Positions 1 to 7,790 of a stretch of 64,000 nucleotides of DNA are shown here, piece by piece. Position 1 is the stretch's first letter, and each line of letters begins with the position of its first letter. Position numbers and translations under genes: made by a program. The notes below the pieces were generated by a model. It worked only from the letters and a program-made list of their open reading frames with translations. It was not told the DNA's origin and searched no databases. Source of the stretch: Oligoflexus sp. (GTDB lineage: Bacteria > Bdellovibrionota_B > Oligoflexia > Oligoflexales > Oligoflexaceae); the NCBI GenBank assembly GCA_014378195.1, contig JACMOC010000037.1:25515-89514 (forward strand), written 5' to 3'.

Positions 1-213
1 GAGATAAACGGCATATGCACGCGCAGTTCGCACATAATGAGTGAGCTGCCGTTTTTTAGGGTTGTCGATCTGCTGCTCAAGGATATGAAAGTAGCTCGTC
101 CAACATTCAAAACTCTGGAGACAGTCAAAGACCTCATCGAGTTTTGAGTCGAAGTTGAGGGAACCCTTGCGGATCGCTGTGACTAACTCGGATATTTCGA
201 ATGGAGCTTCCAT
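1..213 (-). CDS. Hypothetical protein, N-terminal fragment cut by the left edge
   Basis: An open minus-strand frame runs from an ATG at 213 off the left end of the window, giving 71 codons without a stop. A GAGGG ribosome binding site lies 8 nt before the ATG. The visible N-terminus is mixed helical, rich in charged and aromatic residues, with no signal peptide or membrane segment. I do not recognise the family. It lies downstream of the TetR gene on the same strand, about 120 bp away, so the two could be co-transcribed. Coding status rests on the open frame and ribosome binding site only. Confidence 0.45.
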   Translation of the reverse strand, partial: MEAPFEISELVTAIRKGSLNFDSKLDEVFDCLQSFECWTSYFHILEQQIDNPKKRQLTHYVRTARAYAVYL

Positions 214-228
214 CGGCCGGACCCTCAC

Positions 229-246
229 GGAAAAAAGACTTTTTCC
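229..246. repeat. Short AT-rich inverted repeat between two minus-strand genes
   Basis: GGAAAAA (229-235) and TTTTTCC (240-246) form a 7-bp stem with a 4-nt loop. It lies just upstream of the left-edge gene and downstream of the TetR gene. It could be a weak terminator or a 5' leader hairpin. There is no GC-rich stem, so the assignment is tentative. Confidence 0.25.
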
Positions 247-336
247 TATGTTATCAGAGGGAGTTGCTGTTGGACAGCCCGGGGCGCTTCAATTGAGGAG
301 GGGGGGCGGCCCCGGCCGAGTGCCGAGGCAGGAGGA

Positions 337-933
337 TCAACGGACGACAATCGAATCGAGAAGCTGGGCACCGGCCGTTTTCACGATCTCAGCATAGTCG
401 TAGACCGTCTCATCGAATAACCACTGGAGACTTACGCCGTCCACGGTAGCAATGATAAGCGACGCTTGGTGCTGCGGATTAACCTGCCTAAAAACACCTT
501 GATTTACGCCTTCTTCGATTACTTTTGCACAGCTGTCGCGGAACTTGGCATAATGCCGCGAGATGACCTGGCGAACTTCCTTCTTCTGGTTGATTTGCGT
601 CCAGAAGTCCATGTTCACCTGATAGTATTCTTTGGTGCTGCGAACGATGTCGAACGCGGCGGCGATGAACACTTTGAGTTTATCGATAGGGTTGGTGATC
701 GATTCCATATCGGAGGCAATGATCGTCTCGATGTCGCCTGCTACTTTATCAAGCACGGACATCATCAGATCGTCCTTGTTCAAAAAGTAATAATGAATAA
801 TCCCTTTGCTAACGCCAGCCGTACGCGCCACATCCTGCATGGAAAAGTTGTGGTAACCGTGTTTGGTGATACAATCCACGGTCGCTCTAACGATCTGGTC
901 TTTTCTTTCTGCTGCTACGTCGGGCTTAGACAT
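337..933 (-). CDS. TetR/AcrR family transcriptional regulator, BetI-like
   Basis: The product is a 198-residue TetR-type repressor, the usual length for the family. Residues about 10-57 carry the N-terminal helix-turn-helix, with the typical pattern of a small-residue turn followed by a GIIHYYF-like recognition helix and a K-(D/E)-(D/E)-L ending. The rest is the helical ligand-binding and dimerisation domain. Its layout resembles BetI-type regulators, but the ligand cannot be read from sequence. The ATG at 933 has AGGAATGGGAATAAG ahead of it. It is divergent from the envelope operon beginning at 1266, with a 332-bp intergenic region that may hold its operators. A direct link to that operon is inference. 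Confidence 0.85.
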   Translation of the reverse strand: MSKPDVAAERKDQIVRATVDCITKHGYHNFSMQDVARTAGVSKGIIHYYFLNKDDLMMSVLDKVAGDIETIIASDMESITNPIDKLKVFIAAAFDIVRSTKEYYQVNMDFWTQINQKKEVRQVISRHYAKFRDSCAKVIEEGVNQGVFRQVNPQHQASLIIATVDGVSLQWLFDETVYDYAEIVKTAGAQLLDSIVVR

Positions 934-1265
934 CTTATTCCCATTCCTGGAATCAACAATTTTTATAGCGATTTTAGGTCATCATTTGTTTAAACGTGCG
1001 ACGGGTGAATCGCGCGCGACTCAAACCCTGAATGAGGGGGTATATAGCCTCAGTTTCCGCTTGGCAAAGCCTGAATGGTAGCATAGGCATTTTTTCTTAA
1101 CAAGGCCGCACCCTGTCGAAAAAGAGTATTGTTTATCCCTTTCAATAATCCAGAAAGGGAGTCCGCCACATGTTTGTTTATTGCAGGCTGACTATGCTAA
1201 ACTGTAGCATTAACACGTCCCACAGATCAGCCTCGGGCTCCTCAGAAACCCGTTTGGAGTAAGTT
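934..1265. other. Divergent intergenic region between the TetR gene and the envelope operon
   Basis: This 332-bp gap has no convincing gene. It holds the TetR ribosome binding site, an 8-bp palindrome GTTTAAAC (988-995), and a heptamer GTAGCAT at 1078-1084 repeated at 1204-1210. The second copy pairs with ATGCTA (1194-1199) as an inverted repeat with a 5-nt spacer. That repeat overlaps a possible TATGCT -10 element at 1193-1198. These are candidate operators. No strong sigma-70 -35 box was identified at the right spacing. Confidence 0.4.
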
Positions 1266-2384
1266 ATGCGTTGGCTAAAGCCTGCCATATTTGCCACGAC
1301 TTCGGTTGTGTCTTTCTCTGCCTCGATGCCTTCCTTACACGCAAGCCAGGCGAGTCAGCCGTGGACCCATTACGGATTAAGACCCTTGGGCATGGGAAAC
1401 GCCTATGTGGCGGTTGCCGATGACTTCAATGCTCTTTTCTATAACCCGGCCGGTTTAGCGAGGCTGAAAACTTGGGATGGCGAACTGCTCAACCCAGCTA
1501 TCACTGCGACGAAAAACGTTAACGGACTGGTCAAGGATGCGAAGAATTTAAAAAGCGGGTCAACCTCGGATACTCTTAATCTTGTTGAAAAAAATACGGG
1601 CGAAAACTTCGATGTGGGTCTGTCTCTGACGCCTCACCTTATTTTTCCCAACTTCGGAATCGGCCTAGGCCTTGACGTCTCCGCGCAGTCGCAATTTCAT
1701 CGTGATGTGACGGTTGATCTTGATGCCGGTGTGCGGGCCGTACTCCCTATCGCTATCGCCAAAAGTTTCTTTGACGATCGTTTGTCGATCGGTGTTGGCA
1801 TAAAAGTTCGGGCCCGTGTCGGCATAGATCAAAACTTCAGCATGGACGACATCGCTGCCTTCCAATCGGCGAGCCAGACGAATACCAGCGGCAAAAAACT
1901 CGATGATTACGTAAAGGCCGGTACTGGCTATGGTGGTGACATCGGTATGCTCTTCACACCTCAAAAGCAATACGAGCCAACCCTAGGTCTAAGCGTCACG
2001 GATATCGGTGGAACGCCCTACAAACAATATAAAGTCAAAGACAGCACCTTGGGGGCGCCTCCTATTCAGCTTCCCAGCGTCAACGTGGGTTTAAGCGCAA
2101 AACCAATTCAAGGGAGCTGGTATTACCTCATGACCGCTGTCGACATGCATTCCATCAACCAACCTTATTCTTTCTCTAAAAAATTCAACCTTGGGGTTGA
2201 AGGTGGACTCGGCAATATCCTCAAAATTCAAACCGGTGTTTATCAGGGTTATTACACTGCAGGTGTGCAATTTGATGTGGGTCTCTTCAACCTTCGGCTC
2301 GTTACCTATGCTGAAGAACTTGGAAATACAGCAGGCTTCAAAGAAGACCGCCGTATCGCAGCTCAGTTGAAGTTCATCCTCTAG
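1266..2384 (+). CDS. Outer-membrane beta-barrel protein, TraF_2/FadL-like
   Basis: This 372-residue protein begins with a cleavable signal peptide (about residues 1-27, ending near an A-S-M-P-S-L-H-A pattern). The mature N-terminus has the motif R-P-L-G-M-G-N-A-Y-V-A-V-A-D-D with F-Y-N-P-A-G-L. That motif is typical of the PorV/FadL/TraF_2-like outer-membrane barrels. Alternating hydrophobic strands follow, and the chain ends in a strand closing with F-I-L. The role could be hydrophobic-compound uptake or a structural porin; sequence does not decide. It is the first gene of a tight three-gene group with spacings of 39 and 19 nt. Confidence 0.75.
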   Translation: MRWLKPAIFATTSVVSFSASMPSLHASQASQPWTHYGLRPLGMGNAYVAVADDFNALFYNPAGLARLKTWDGELLNPAITATKNVNGLVKDAKNLKSGSTSDTLNLVEKNTGENFDVGLSLTPHLIFPNFGIGLGLDVSAQSQFHRDVTVDLDAGVRAVLPIAIAKSFFDDRLSIGVGIKVRARVGIDQNFSMDDIAAFQSASQTNTSGKKLDDYVKAGTGYGGDIGMLFTPQKQYEPTLGLSVTDIGGTPYKQYKVKDSTLGAPPIQLPSVNVGLSAKPIQGSWYYLMTAVDMHSINQPYSFSKKFNLGVEGGLGNILKIQTGVYQGYYTAGVQFDVGLFNLRLVTYAEELGNTAGFKEDRRIAAQLKFIL

Positions 2385-2423
2385 TACATGAAACAAAACA
2401 CCTTGAATTGAGGGACAGACGAT

Positions 2424-3194
2424 ATGAAGTGGTTGGCGAGTGCACTGATAGCGAGCGTGTTACTACCTTCAGTCTTGCAGGCGAAGGGTCTTGATAAGTT
2501 AGGTCCCGAGACCGAAGAAACCGAAGCCGATAAAAAGGACGGCGAAGGTATCGATAAAGCCGGGCATGAACATAACGTCAAATCGGGTGACGGTAAGGAC
2601 GTTAAAGGAAGTGGCAAAGACGAGGAAGACGGTGATAAGGAAAAGGCCAAGACTGACGCCAAACCAGTCGAAGTTAAAAAGCCTGAAGTCCCTGTCGAGC
2701 CTGGTTTTCAGCAGGCTTACCTCGGTACAAGTTTGTCCATAATCGGCGTCAGCGGTTCAACTGGAACTTGGCATAGTTCCACGACAGGCGACCTCGAAGG
2801 TGGCTACAGGCTTCTCAAGGGTTATCAGGGACGCTGGGATGTGTATGGCACAATTCGTTATCGACCCGCTGACCTTACGGTGGAAAAGAATCAAAGAGCT
2901 TATCGCGGCATATCAGAAACTTACCTGTTTGGCGCCAAAGCTCAGACAGAGATAAGACCCAAACTTTTCGCTGTCGCGAGCGCCGAATTGGGCCGCAGTA
3001 AAGCCGCTCTTTACCCTATCGATGGTGAGGGCGGAGTCGACGGAGAGCTTGAAAAATCGGGAGTTGATCTCAGTCTTGGAGGTGGGGTATCTTACCTTGT
3101 CCTCGACAAAATAGCCCTCGGAACGCAAATTCATCTGGGCTTAGGCGTTATCAAATCCACCCAATTTGGCGTGGATCTTCGCTTCCTTCTCTAA
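2424..3194 (+). CDS. Secreted protein with charged linker and predicted beta-barrel
   Basis: The 256-residue product has a signal peptide (about 1-20, ending L-Q-A). A segment of roughly 65 residues follows that is almost entirely Lys, Asp, Glu and Gly, then a Pro/Val-rich stretch. From about residue 93 to the C-terminus, alternating hydrophobic strands with Gly and aromatic residues suggest a small outer-membrane barrel ending in R-F-L-L. I do not recognise the family. The charged linker may sit in the periplasm or bind cations; that is speculation. It lies between the TraF_2-like barrel gene and a lipoprotein gene, which suggests one envelope assembly. Confidence 0.65.
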   Translation: MKWLASALIASVLLPSVLQAKGLDKLGPETEETEADKKDGEGIDKAGHEHNVKSGDGKDVKGSGKDEEDGDKEKAKTDAKPVEVKKPEVPVEPGFQQAYLGTSLSIIGVSGSTGTWHSSTTGDLEGGYRLLKGYQGRWDVYGTIRYRPADLTVEKNQRAYRGISETYLFGAKAQTEIRPKLFAVASAELGRSKAALYPIDGEGGVDGELEKSGVDLSLGGGVSYLVLDKIALGTQIHLGLGVIKSTQFGVDLRFLL

Positions 3195-3213
3195 AAAGCC
3201 TGGAGATAAGATA

Positions 3214-4794
3214 ATGGCAGAGTCTCCGCATTTCCCTCATGCACTTTCCGCTGGGAAAGCGCTCGGAAACAGGGGGCTTTTCGCGTGCAGTTTGCTCCTC
3301 TTTGCGCTGAATGGCTGCAAAATGAAGGAGAAAACCGGGGAACTTCTGGTACGCGCACCCAGTCCGGGTAATTTTGAGATTTATCGGATTGAATCCGAAG
3401 AACCACTGCAGTTTATCTCCGAACAGGTTGGCTCTTTTAACGAAGCGCTTAAGCTTGCGGCCGGTCATTATCTTATCCTCGCTGATTGCAGTTATGAAAA
3501 TGTGATACTTCGCCCCGGCGAAAACCGCACGCTCATCGCCCATCAAGTCATTTTCAATCCACCTGTTCCGCCTGAGCCAACCGATAGTTTTTCGGTCCAG
3601 TGCAATCGTTTTTCCAAAACCAAATCACGTCAGCAGTTTTCTAACCGCTATATGTTCAACATACTGCGCGGGACCCGGGATTTGCTAGTCGGCATGGTCC
3701 CGATGCAGATCAAGTTCGATGCCGTTGCCGATCATGACAGCCCGCAGGTTCTGAGCTATAACCTCTCGGGGATGCGCGTCAGTGCCTATGAAGGTATGAA
3801 ACCAAAGACCAGTTACTTCATTTCGCCAATTAACGGACTCCTGTCAGTTACTGAAACTCAGGAATTTGGTCACTGGCAGTTTCTCCTGCCTGGACATTAC
3901 AGGCTGGAAGTTAATGGAACGAGTTTGGACATCGATCTCAAAGAGAGCGAGCAGCACGAAGTGAAGCCCGCGTTTTTGAAAGTAGGCGTGTCAGAAAGCG
4001 TGAACCTTTCCACATCGTCCAATATTCTCGGCACGCCCTCGTACGTAGAATTGAATCAAGGCCATTGGCTTGATCTCAATGAGATGTATCCGGTGCTGCC
4101 GGGCACAGCCACTCTGAAAATGAACGGCTCCCTGCGTGAACATACGATCGATCTTGTTGAGGGTGAGTTGACTGATAAGAAGGTTCGTTCGGTCCTCGTC
4201 GATCTCGATTGTTCGCCTTGGGATTGGTCCTGTTTAGGTAGCAAAGATGTTTACCTTTATGAGACGGACAAACCTTATCCCTTCGCGCAAGGCATCACCG
4301 ACGTCCCGCTGCTCTTTTTTGAAGACGACGCTTGGGTTAGTTTACAGGGCTCTCGCGACATACGCATGAAGATCACTGGAGCTCAGGACTCGACTTATAA
4401 GGTTGGTCGATTGCGACTGATTCCTAAACAATTTCATAGACATGGACAGATTACCGACCTGTCTCGCATCGAGGCCTCTGGCTTTCCTTCGGTCGGTAAA
4501 TCTCTCGACCTTTCCGTCGAAGACGAAACCGAAATGCCTCTGATCGTCGGCCGTTATTATCTCGGTCAGTACAACTCCAATACGGCGAACGACGGCGATC
4601 GACGTGCGGCCCGCATACCTTTGCAGGTTGCGAGTTCGGACGTACAGGAAGTTCCGTTTACGGTGTTTGTTTCTGAGAAAAAGCTGAAGATGATCCGTGA
4701 CAAACAACAATTGACCAAAAAACGTAAAATCGAAGAGAAGTATCGCCTCACTCAGTGGCGATACCGCTCTATCGTTCCGTCAAAGGTCAACTGA
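3214..4794 (+). CDS. Large predicted lipoprotein, function unknown
   Basis: I start this gene at ATG 3214, which has TGGAGATAAG just upstream. An earlier in-frame ATG at 3166 lies inside the preceding gene and lacks a site. The 526-residue product has a long hydrophilic n-region, a hydrophobic core and a lipobox A-L-N-G-C, so it is probably lipid-anchored. The rest is beta-rich with repeated short strands, compatible with several immunoglobulin-like modules. No catalytic motif is visible. It ends the three-gene envelope operon. Its last 15 bp overlap the 3' end of recN tail to tail. Confidence 0.65.
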   Translation: MAESPHFPHALSAGKALGNRGLFACSLLLFALNGCKMKEKTGELLVRAPSPGNFEIYRIESEEPLQFISEQVGSFNEALKLAAGHYLILADCSYENVILRPGENRTLIAHQVIFNPPVPPEPTDSFSVQCNRFSKTKSRQQFSNRYMFNILRGTRDLLVGMVPMQIKFDAVADHDSPQVLSYNLSGMRVSAYEGMKPKTSYFISPINGLLSVTETQEFGHWQFLLPGHYRLEVNGTSLDIDLKESEQHEVKPAFLKVGVSESVNLSTSSNILGTPSYVELNQGHWLDLNEMYPVLPGTATLKMNGSLREHTIDLVEGELTDKKVRSVLVDLDCSPWDWSCLGSKDVYLYETDKPYPFAQGITDVPLLFFEDDAWVSLQGSRDIRMKITGAQDSTYKVGRLRLIPKQFHRHGQITDLSRIEASGFPSVGKSLDLSVEDETEMPLIVGRYYLGQYNSNTANDGDRRAARIPLQVASSDVQEVPFTVFVSEKKLKMIRDKQQLTKKRKIEEKYRLTQWRYRSIVPSKVN

Positions 4795-6576
4795 CGCCTC
4801 CTCGTGTCGCTGAGCAGCCGAAATCAGCTGTCTCGCGTTCTGAAGGCTGCTCGACGTCACCTTCATTCCAGACAACAGTCGAGCGATCTCAGCTTCACTC
4901 TGGGGGCCATCCAGTCGGAAAATATGAGATTCTGTCGAGCCCTTCTTCTGCATCTTCTCAACTTTAAAATGCGCATCCCCATAAGCAGCGACCTGCGCTA
5001 AGTGGGAGATGCAAATCACTTGGAACCCTTCTGCCAGGCCTTTGAGCTTGCTCCCTACGATATCCGCCGTATGGCCGGATATTCCGGTATCGATCTCATC
5101 GAAGACCATCACACAGGTATTTGCACCCGCTGACAGGATCTTTTTGAAACCAAGCATAATACGCGAAATCTCCCCACCCGAGGCAACCTTAGCCAGGGGC
5201 CTAAAGCCCTCGCCTGGGTTGGCAGCCAAGAGAAACTGGCCTTTTTCTCGACCCAATCGCGCATTCTCGCTAAGGATATCCACACATCGGGCCCAGTTCT
5301 TTTTCGTCTCCTCATTGAAGTCCAAAAGATCAAGATCCGGTATGGTCTGCCGAACCGCTTGAAAATCAAAATTAATCTTCGCCCCGGACATATTAAGATC
5401 GTGAAGTTCGCCCTCGATCTTTTTGCTTGCCTGAGCGGCTGCCTTCTGGCGCGCAGCACTCAACTGTCGACTGGATTTATCGATCTCTTGCAGCTGTTTC
5501 AGAAGATCTTTGATCTTCAAAGACAGCTCATCGGGGGCATCCCTGACTGAGGAGAGTTCGGTATCGAGCCGGTTATATTCGGTCATCAATTCATCTATCG
5601 TACGCACGCCGAGTTTTCGGAACAAACGTTGATATTCGGCCAAACGGCTTTCGTAAGCTTCCAGATCGTCTTCGCTGAGATCCTGATCATCAACAATGCG
5701 CCCCAGGTGATAACTTAACTCATCAAAAACACTACTTGTATCCCGCAATTGATCAAGCACTACGGTCATCTCCGCATTGCCTTTGATGAGTTTGGAGCTT
5801 TCGCTCAAACGAAGAATATCACGTACCGCGGCGCTCAAGGATTTGCCGTTATACGATTCATCCTGGATTACTTGAAGCTGCTGCAGAACCTTTTGTTCCT
5901 GCATAAACTGCTGCGCTTCTGCGCAAATCCTAGTGATGTCGAGATAGTTTTCCAGGCTCGGCTCAAAGTCTTCGAGCTCTTTAAAACGAAATTGCAAATA
6001 ATCCTGCTCACGCCGGCGTGCGAGAAACTGTTCCAGTTGTTTGCGAATCTCCTGATAAAGCACAAGCGCCTGGCTCATCGATTGGACAACGGTCTGACGG
6101 AGTTGCGGTTTCTCAAGGAACTGATCGATGTAATCGATATGCGTCGAGGGGTCCAACATTCGGTGATTTTCGTGCTGGCCATAAATATCGATGAGGTTTT
6201 GCCCGAGCTCCTTCAGCGTTGTCTGGGTAATAGCCTGATCGTTCATCCACGCCTGCGATCGATTTTTGCTGGTGATTTCACGGCGCAAAATGATCTCGGT
6301 CAAGTCATGATCATCGTGCCACAGGCCATTTTCGTTGAGATATTCCACGGCTGGATGAGTCCTGGGAAGCAGAAAGCGCGCGGAAACAAAGGCCTTATCG
6401 AAACCATGACGAATCACCTCCGCGTCGGCCTTGGCACCAAGGAGTATATGTAGTGCCTTGATAAGGATAGATTTTCCCGCGCCGGTCTCGCCCGTAATCA
6501 CATTAAGGCGGGGTGAAAAATCGATGTGGAGTTCTTCTATAATCGCAAGACCACGAATCGTAAGTTGAGTGATCAT
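4780..6576 (-). CDS. recN: DNA repair protein RecN
   Basis: RecN is an SMC-like ATPase acting in double-strand break repair, where it holds DNA ends for RecA-dependent recombination. The 598-residue product has a Walker A GETGAGKS at residues 29-36, a long central coiled coil, an ABC signature ASGGE followed by I-S-R-I-M-L, and a Walker B V-M-V-F-D-E-I-D with TGISG. It is slightly longer than the usual 550-570. The ATG at 6576 has GAGGG 12 nt upstream, a rather long spacing. In many bacteria recN is under LexA control; I found no recognisable LexA box in the 260-bp upstream gap. Confidence 0.97.
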   Translation of the reverse strand: MITQLTIRGLAIIEELHIDFSPRLNVITGETGAGKSILIKALHILLGAKADAEVIRHGFDKAFVSARFLLPRTHPAVEYLNENGLWHDDHDLTEIILRREITSKNRSQAWMNDQAITQTTLKELGQNLIDIYGQHENHRMLDPSTHIDYIDQFLEKPQLRQTVVQSMSQALVLYQEIRKQLEQFLARRREQDYLQFRFKELEDFEPSLENYLDITRICAEAQQFMQEQKVLQQLQVIQDESYNGKSLSAAVRDILRLSESSKLIKGNAEMTVVLDQLRDTSSVFDELSYHLGRIVDDQDLSEDDLEAYESRLAEYQRLFRKLGVRTIDELMTEYNRLDTELSSVRDAPDELSLKIKDLLKQLQEIDKSSRQLSAARQKAAAQASKKIEGELHDLNMSGAKINFDFQAVRQTIPDLDLLDFNEETKKNWARCVDILSENARLGREKGQFLLAANPGEGFRPLAKVASGGEISRIMLGFKKILSAGANTCVMVFDEIDTGISGHTADIVGSKLKGLAEGFQVICISHLAQVAAYGDAHFKVEKMQKKGSTESHIFRLDGPQSEAEIARLLSGMKVTSSSLQNARQLISAAQRHEEASVDL

Positions 6577-6815
6577 CGTTTTATTATCCCTCTAAAGAGC
6601 GACAAGTATGAGAAAGTCCGCGTCCGCCAAAATTTCAGAGATAACCTGGGGCTGCATAAAGGACGTTAACACGAGCTGCGCTGCGCAATCCAGATACATA
6701 TTTATGGTGGATAAGTATGGTTAGAAAATGTCAGTGTGAGGGACGGTTGGTGTTCGGGGGATCTTTTTAATTCAATGGAAATGACCCATTGGAAATTCGT
6801 GAGAAAAATTGGAGG

Positions 6816-6836
6816 GACTTTTGGCGGTTAAAAGTC
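6816..6836 (-). terminator. Inverted repeat immediately after tRNA-Thr, possible weak terminator
   Basis: GACTTTT (6816-6822) and AAAAGTC (6830-6836) form a perfect 7-bp stem with a 7-nt loop, directly after the encoded CCA of the tRNA-Thr. On the minus strand a T run appears only several bases further on. It may be a weak terminator or a 3'-processing signal. Confidence 0.35.
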
Positions 6837-6911
<75 letters not shown>

Positions 6912-6987
6912 TTTGTTCACTCTAAGAAACCTAAAGGGGAACAGGTGTTAAATCAACTCTAATTTCGGGACAAGAAAAATCAGCAAT

Positions 6988-7019
6988 AAAAAAAGCCCTA
7001 CTTTACAGTAGAGCTTTTT
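6988..7019 (-). terminator. Rho-independent terminator after tRNA-Lys/tRNA-Glu
   Basis: On the minus strand AGCTCTACT pairs with AGTAGGGCT (7015-7007 with 7002-6994) through a 4-nt loop, with one G-U pair. A run of seven T residues follows. It lies 19 nt after tRNA-Glu, and tRNA-Thr is further downstream, so tRNA-Thr depends on read-through or its own promoter. Confidence 0.75.
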
Positions 7020-7037
7020 GAACGCTCACTAAAAAAG

Positions 7038-7114
7038 TGGCGTCCCCAGGGGGATTCGAACCCCCGTCGCCGCCGTGAAAGGGCGGTGTCCTGGGCCGAC
7101 TAGACGATAGGGAC
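7038..7114 (-). tRNA. tRNA-Glu(TTC)
   Basis: The cloverleaf has a 7-bp acceptor stem (GTCCCTA with TGGGGAC), anticodon stem CCGCC/GGCGG and loop CTTTCAC with anticodon TTC. The T loop is TTCGAAT. The discriminator is G and the 3' CCA is encoded. Much of the sequence is nearly identical to the E. coli tRNA-Glu consensus. Confidence 0.96.
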
Positions 7115-7130
7115 GTAAAAAATGTAGAAG

Positions 7131-7203
7131 TGAGCCCTGATGGACTCGAACCATCGACCCGTACATTAAAAGTGTACTGCTCTACCAACTGAGCTAAGAG
7201 CCC
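7131..7203 (-). tRNA. tRNA-Lys(TTT), no encoded CCA
   Basis: The cloverleaf has acceptor stem GGGCTCT/AGGGCTC with two G-U pairs, D arm AGCTCAGTTGGTAGAGC, and anticodon stem GTACA/TGTAC around loop CTTTTAA, anticodon TTT. The discriminator A is followed by CTT, so CCA must be added by tRNA nucleotidyltransferase. The other two tRNAs in the array encode CCA. It is the first gene of the array, about 30 nt after a predicted start site. Confidence 0.95.
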
Positions 7204-7239
7204 CTACATGTCCTCTGGCTTTCGCCCTTTGGAAATAAA

Positions 7240-7268
7240 GATCTACAGTTGAGTGTATTGAGTGTCAA
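7240..7268 (-). promoter_or_regulatory. Sigma-70-type promoter of the tRNA operon
   Basis: On the minus strand a perfect -35 TTGACA (7268-7263) is separated by 17 nt from a -10-like TAGATC (7245-7240). Transcription would start near 7233, about 30 nt before tRNA-Lys. The -10 match is modest and the -35 is ideal. Confidence 0.6.
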
Positions 7269-7303
7269 CTTTTTTTTGGAAGAAAATACAGTTCTTACTT
7301 GGA

Positions 7304-7332
7304 TTGATTTTTTAGGGTCCTTCTTCTAGTAT
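7304..7332 (+). promoter_or_regulatory. Predicted promoter of the 105-residue protein gene
   Basis: TTGATT (7304-7309) and TAGTAT (7327-7332) are separated by 17 nt, each matching four of six consensus bases. They lie about 60 nt before the ATG at 7392. The promoter is divergent from the tRNA promoter. Confidence 0.45.
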
Positions 7333-7391
7333 GAACCCGACCGTACCAGACCATACGGGCTTACTTCGTTTCGAAAGGTGGATTCTCTTCT

Positions 7392-7709
7392 ATGACAGTC
7401 ATTAAGCGTAGTCGCGCCAATACAAGCCAAGACCTGGCCGCCGCAATTGAGAAGCTCTGCCCTATGTTGGAAAGCCAAAAAGAATACGACGCCGTCGCCG
7501 ATCTTAAAGTCGCTTCGGACACTATAAAAAACGCCGTCGAAGGCTCCAAAGAGCACAAAGCCGCTGTTGATACAGTTATCGATGCCTTTGAAGGGGACCA
7601 CGAATTGATGGCTTATACTCATCAACGCGATACCGATCAATGGACTGAAGTCGAAGAATTGTCTCATCAGAGCGCACGCGTACTCAACCTCGCACGCCGC
7701 CTTCGCTGA
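7392..7709 (+). CDS. Small helical protein, function unknown
   Basis: The 105-residue product starts at an ATG preceded by AAAGGTGG. It is predicted to be all-helical and is rich in Ala, Glu, Asp and His, with no signal peptide or Cys cluster. I do not recognise a family. A promoter-like pair lies upstream. Downstream, after a short ORF, comes the R3H protein gene, so this may be the first gene of a unit leading into an RNA-binding protein. The opposite strand is also open but lacks a supported start. Confidence 0.7.
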   Translation: MTVIKRSRANTSQDLAAAIEKLCPMLESQKEYDAVADLKVASDTIKNAVEGSKEHKAAVDTVIDAFEGDHELMAYTHQRDTDQWTEVEELSHQSARVLNLARRLR

Positions 7710-7720
7710 GCCACGGTCCC

Positions 7721-7786
7721 ATGAATGATTTGGGCTCTTGTCTTTCCGACGCACAGAGCCTGATCACTTGCACACATCAAGGGTGA
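7721..7786 (+). CDS. Possible 21-residue leader peptide upstream of the R3H gene
   Basis: An ATG at 7721 opens a 21-codon frame ending in TGA at 7784-7786. That stop sits inside the AAGGGTGA that serves as ribosome binding site for the next gene. The ATG itself has no strong site. Termination within the downstream binding site would allow translational coupling. This could also be a chance ORF. Confidence 0.3.
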   Translation: MNDLGSCLSDAQSLITCTHQG

Positions 7787-7790
7787 CACC

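Noticed and set aside
466..993. A 175-codon plus-strand ORF opposite the TetR gene
   Set aside because: It is antisense to a well-supported TetR gene and has no ribosome binding site or recognisable family.
5749..6453. A 234-codon plus-strand ORF within recN
   Set aside because: It lies wholly antisense to recN, whose motifs are unambiguous, so the frame is open by codon bias.
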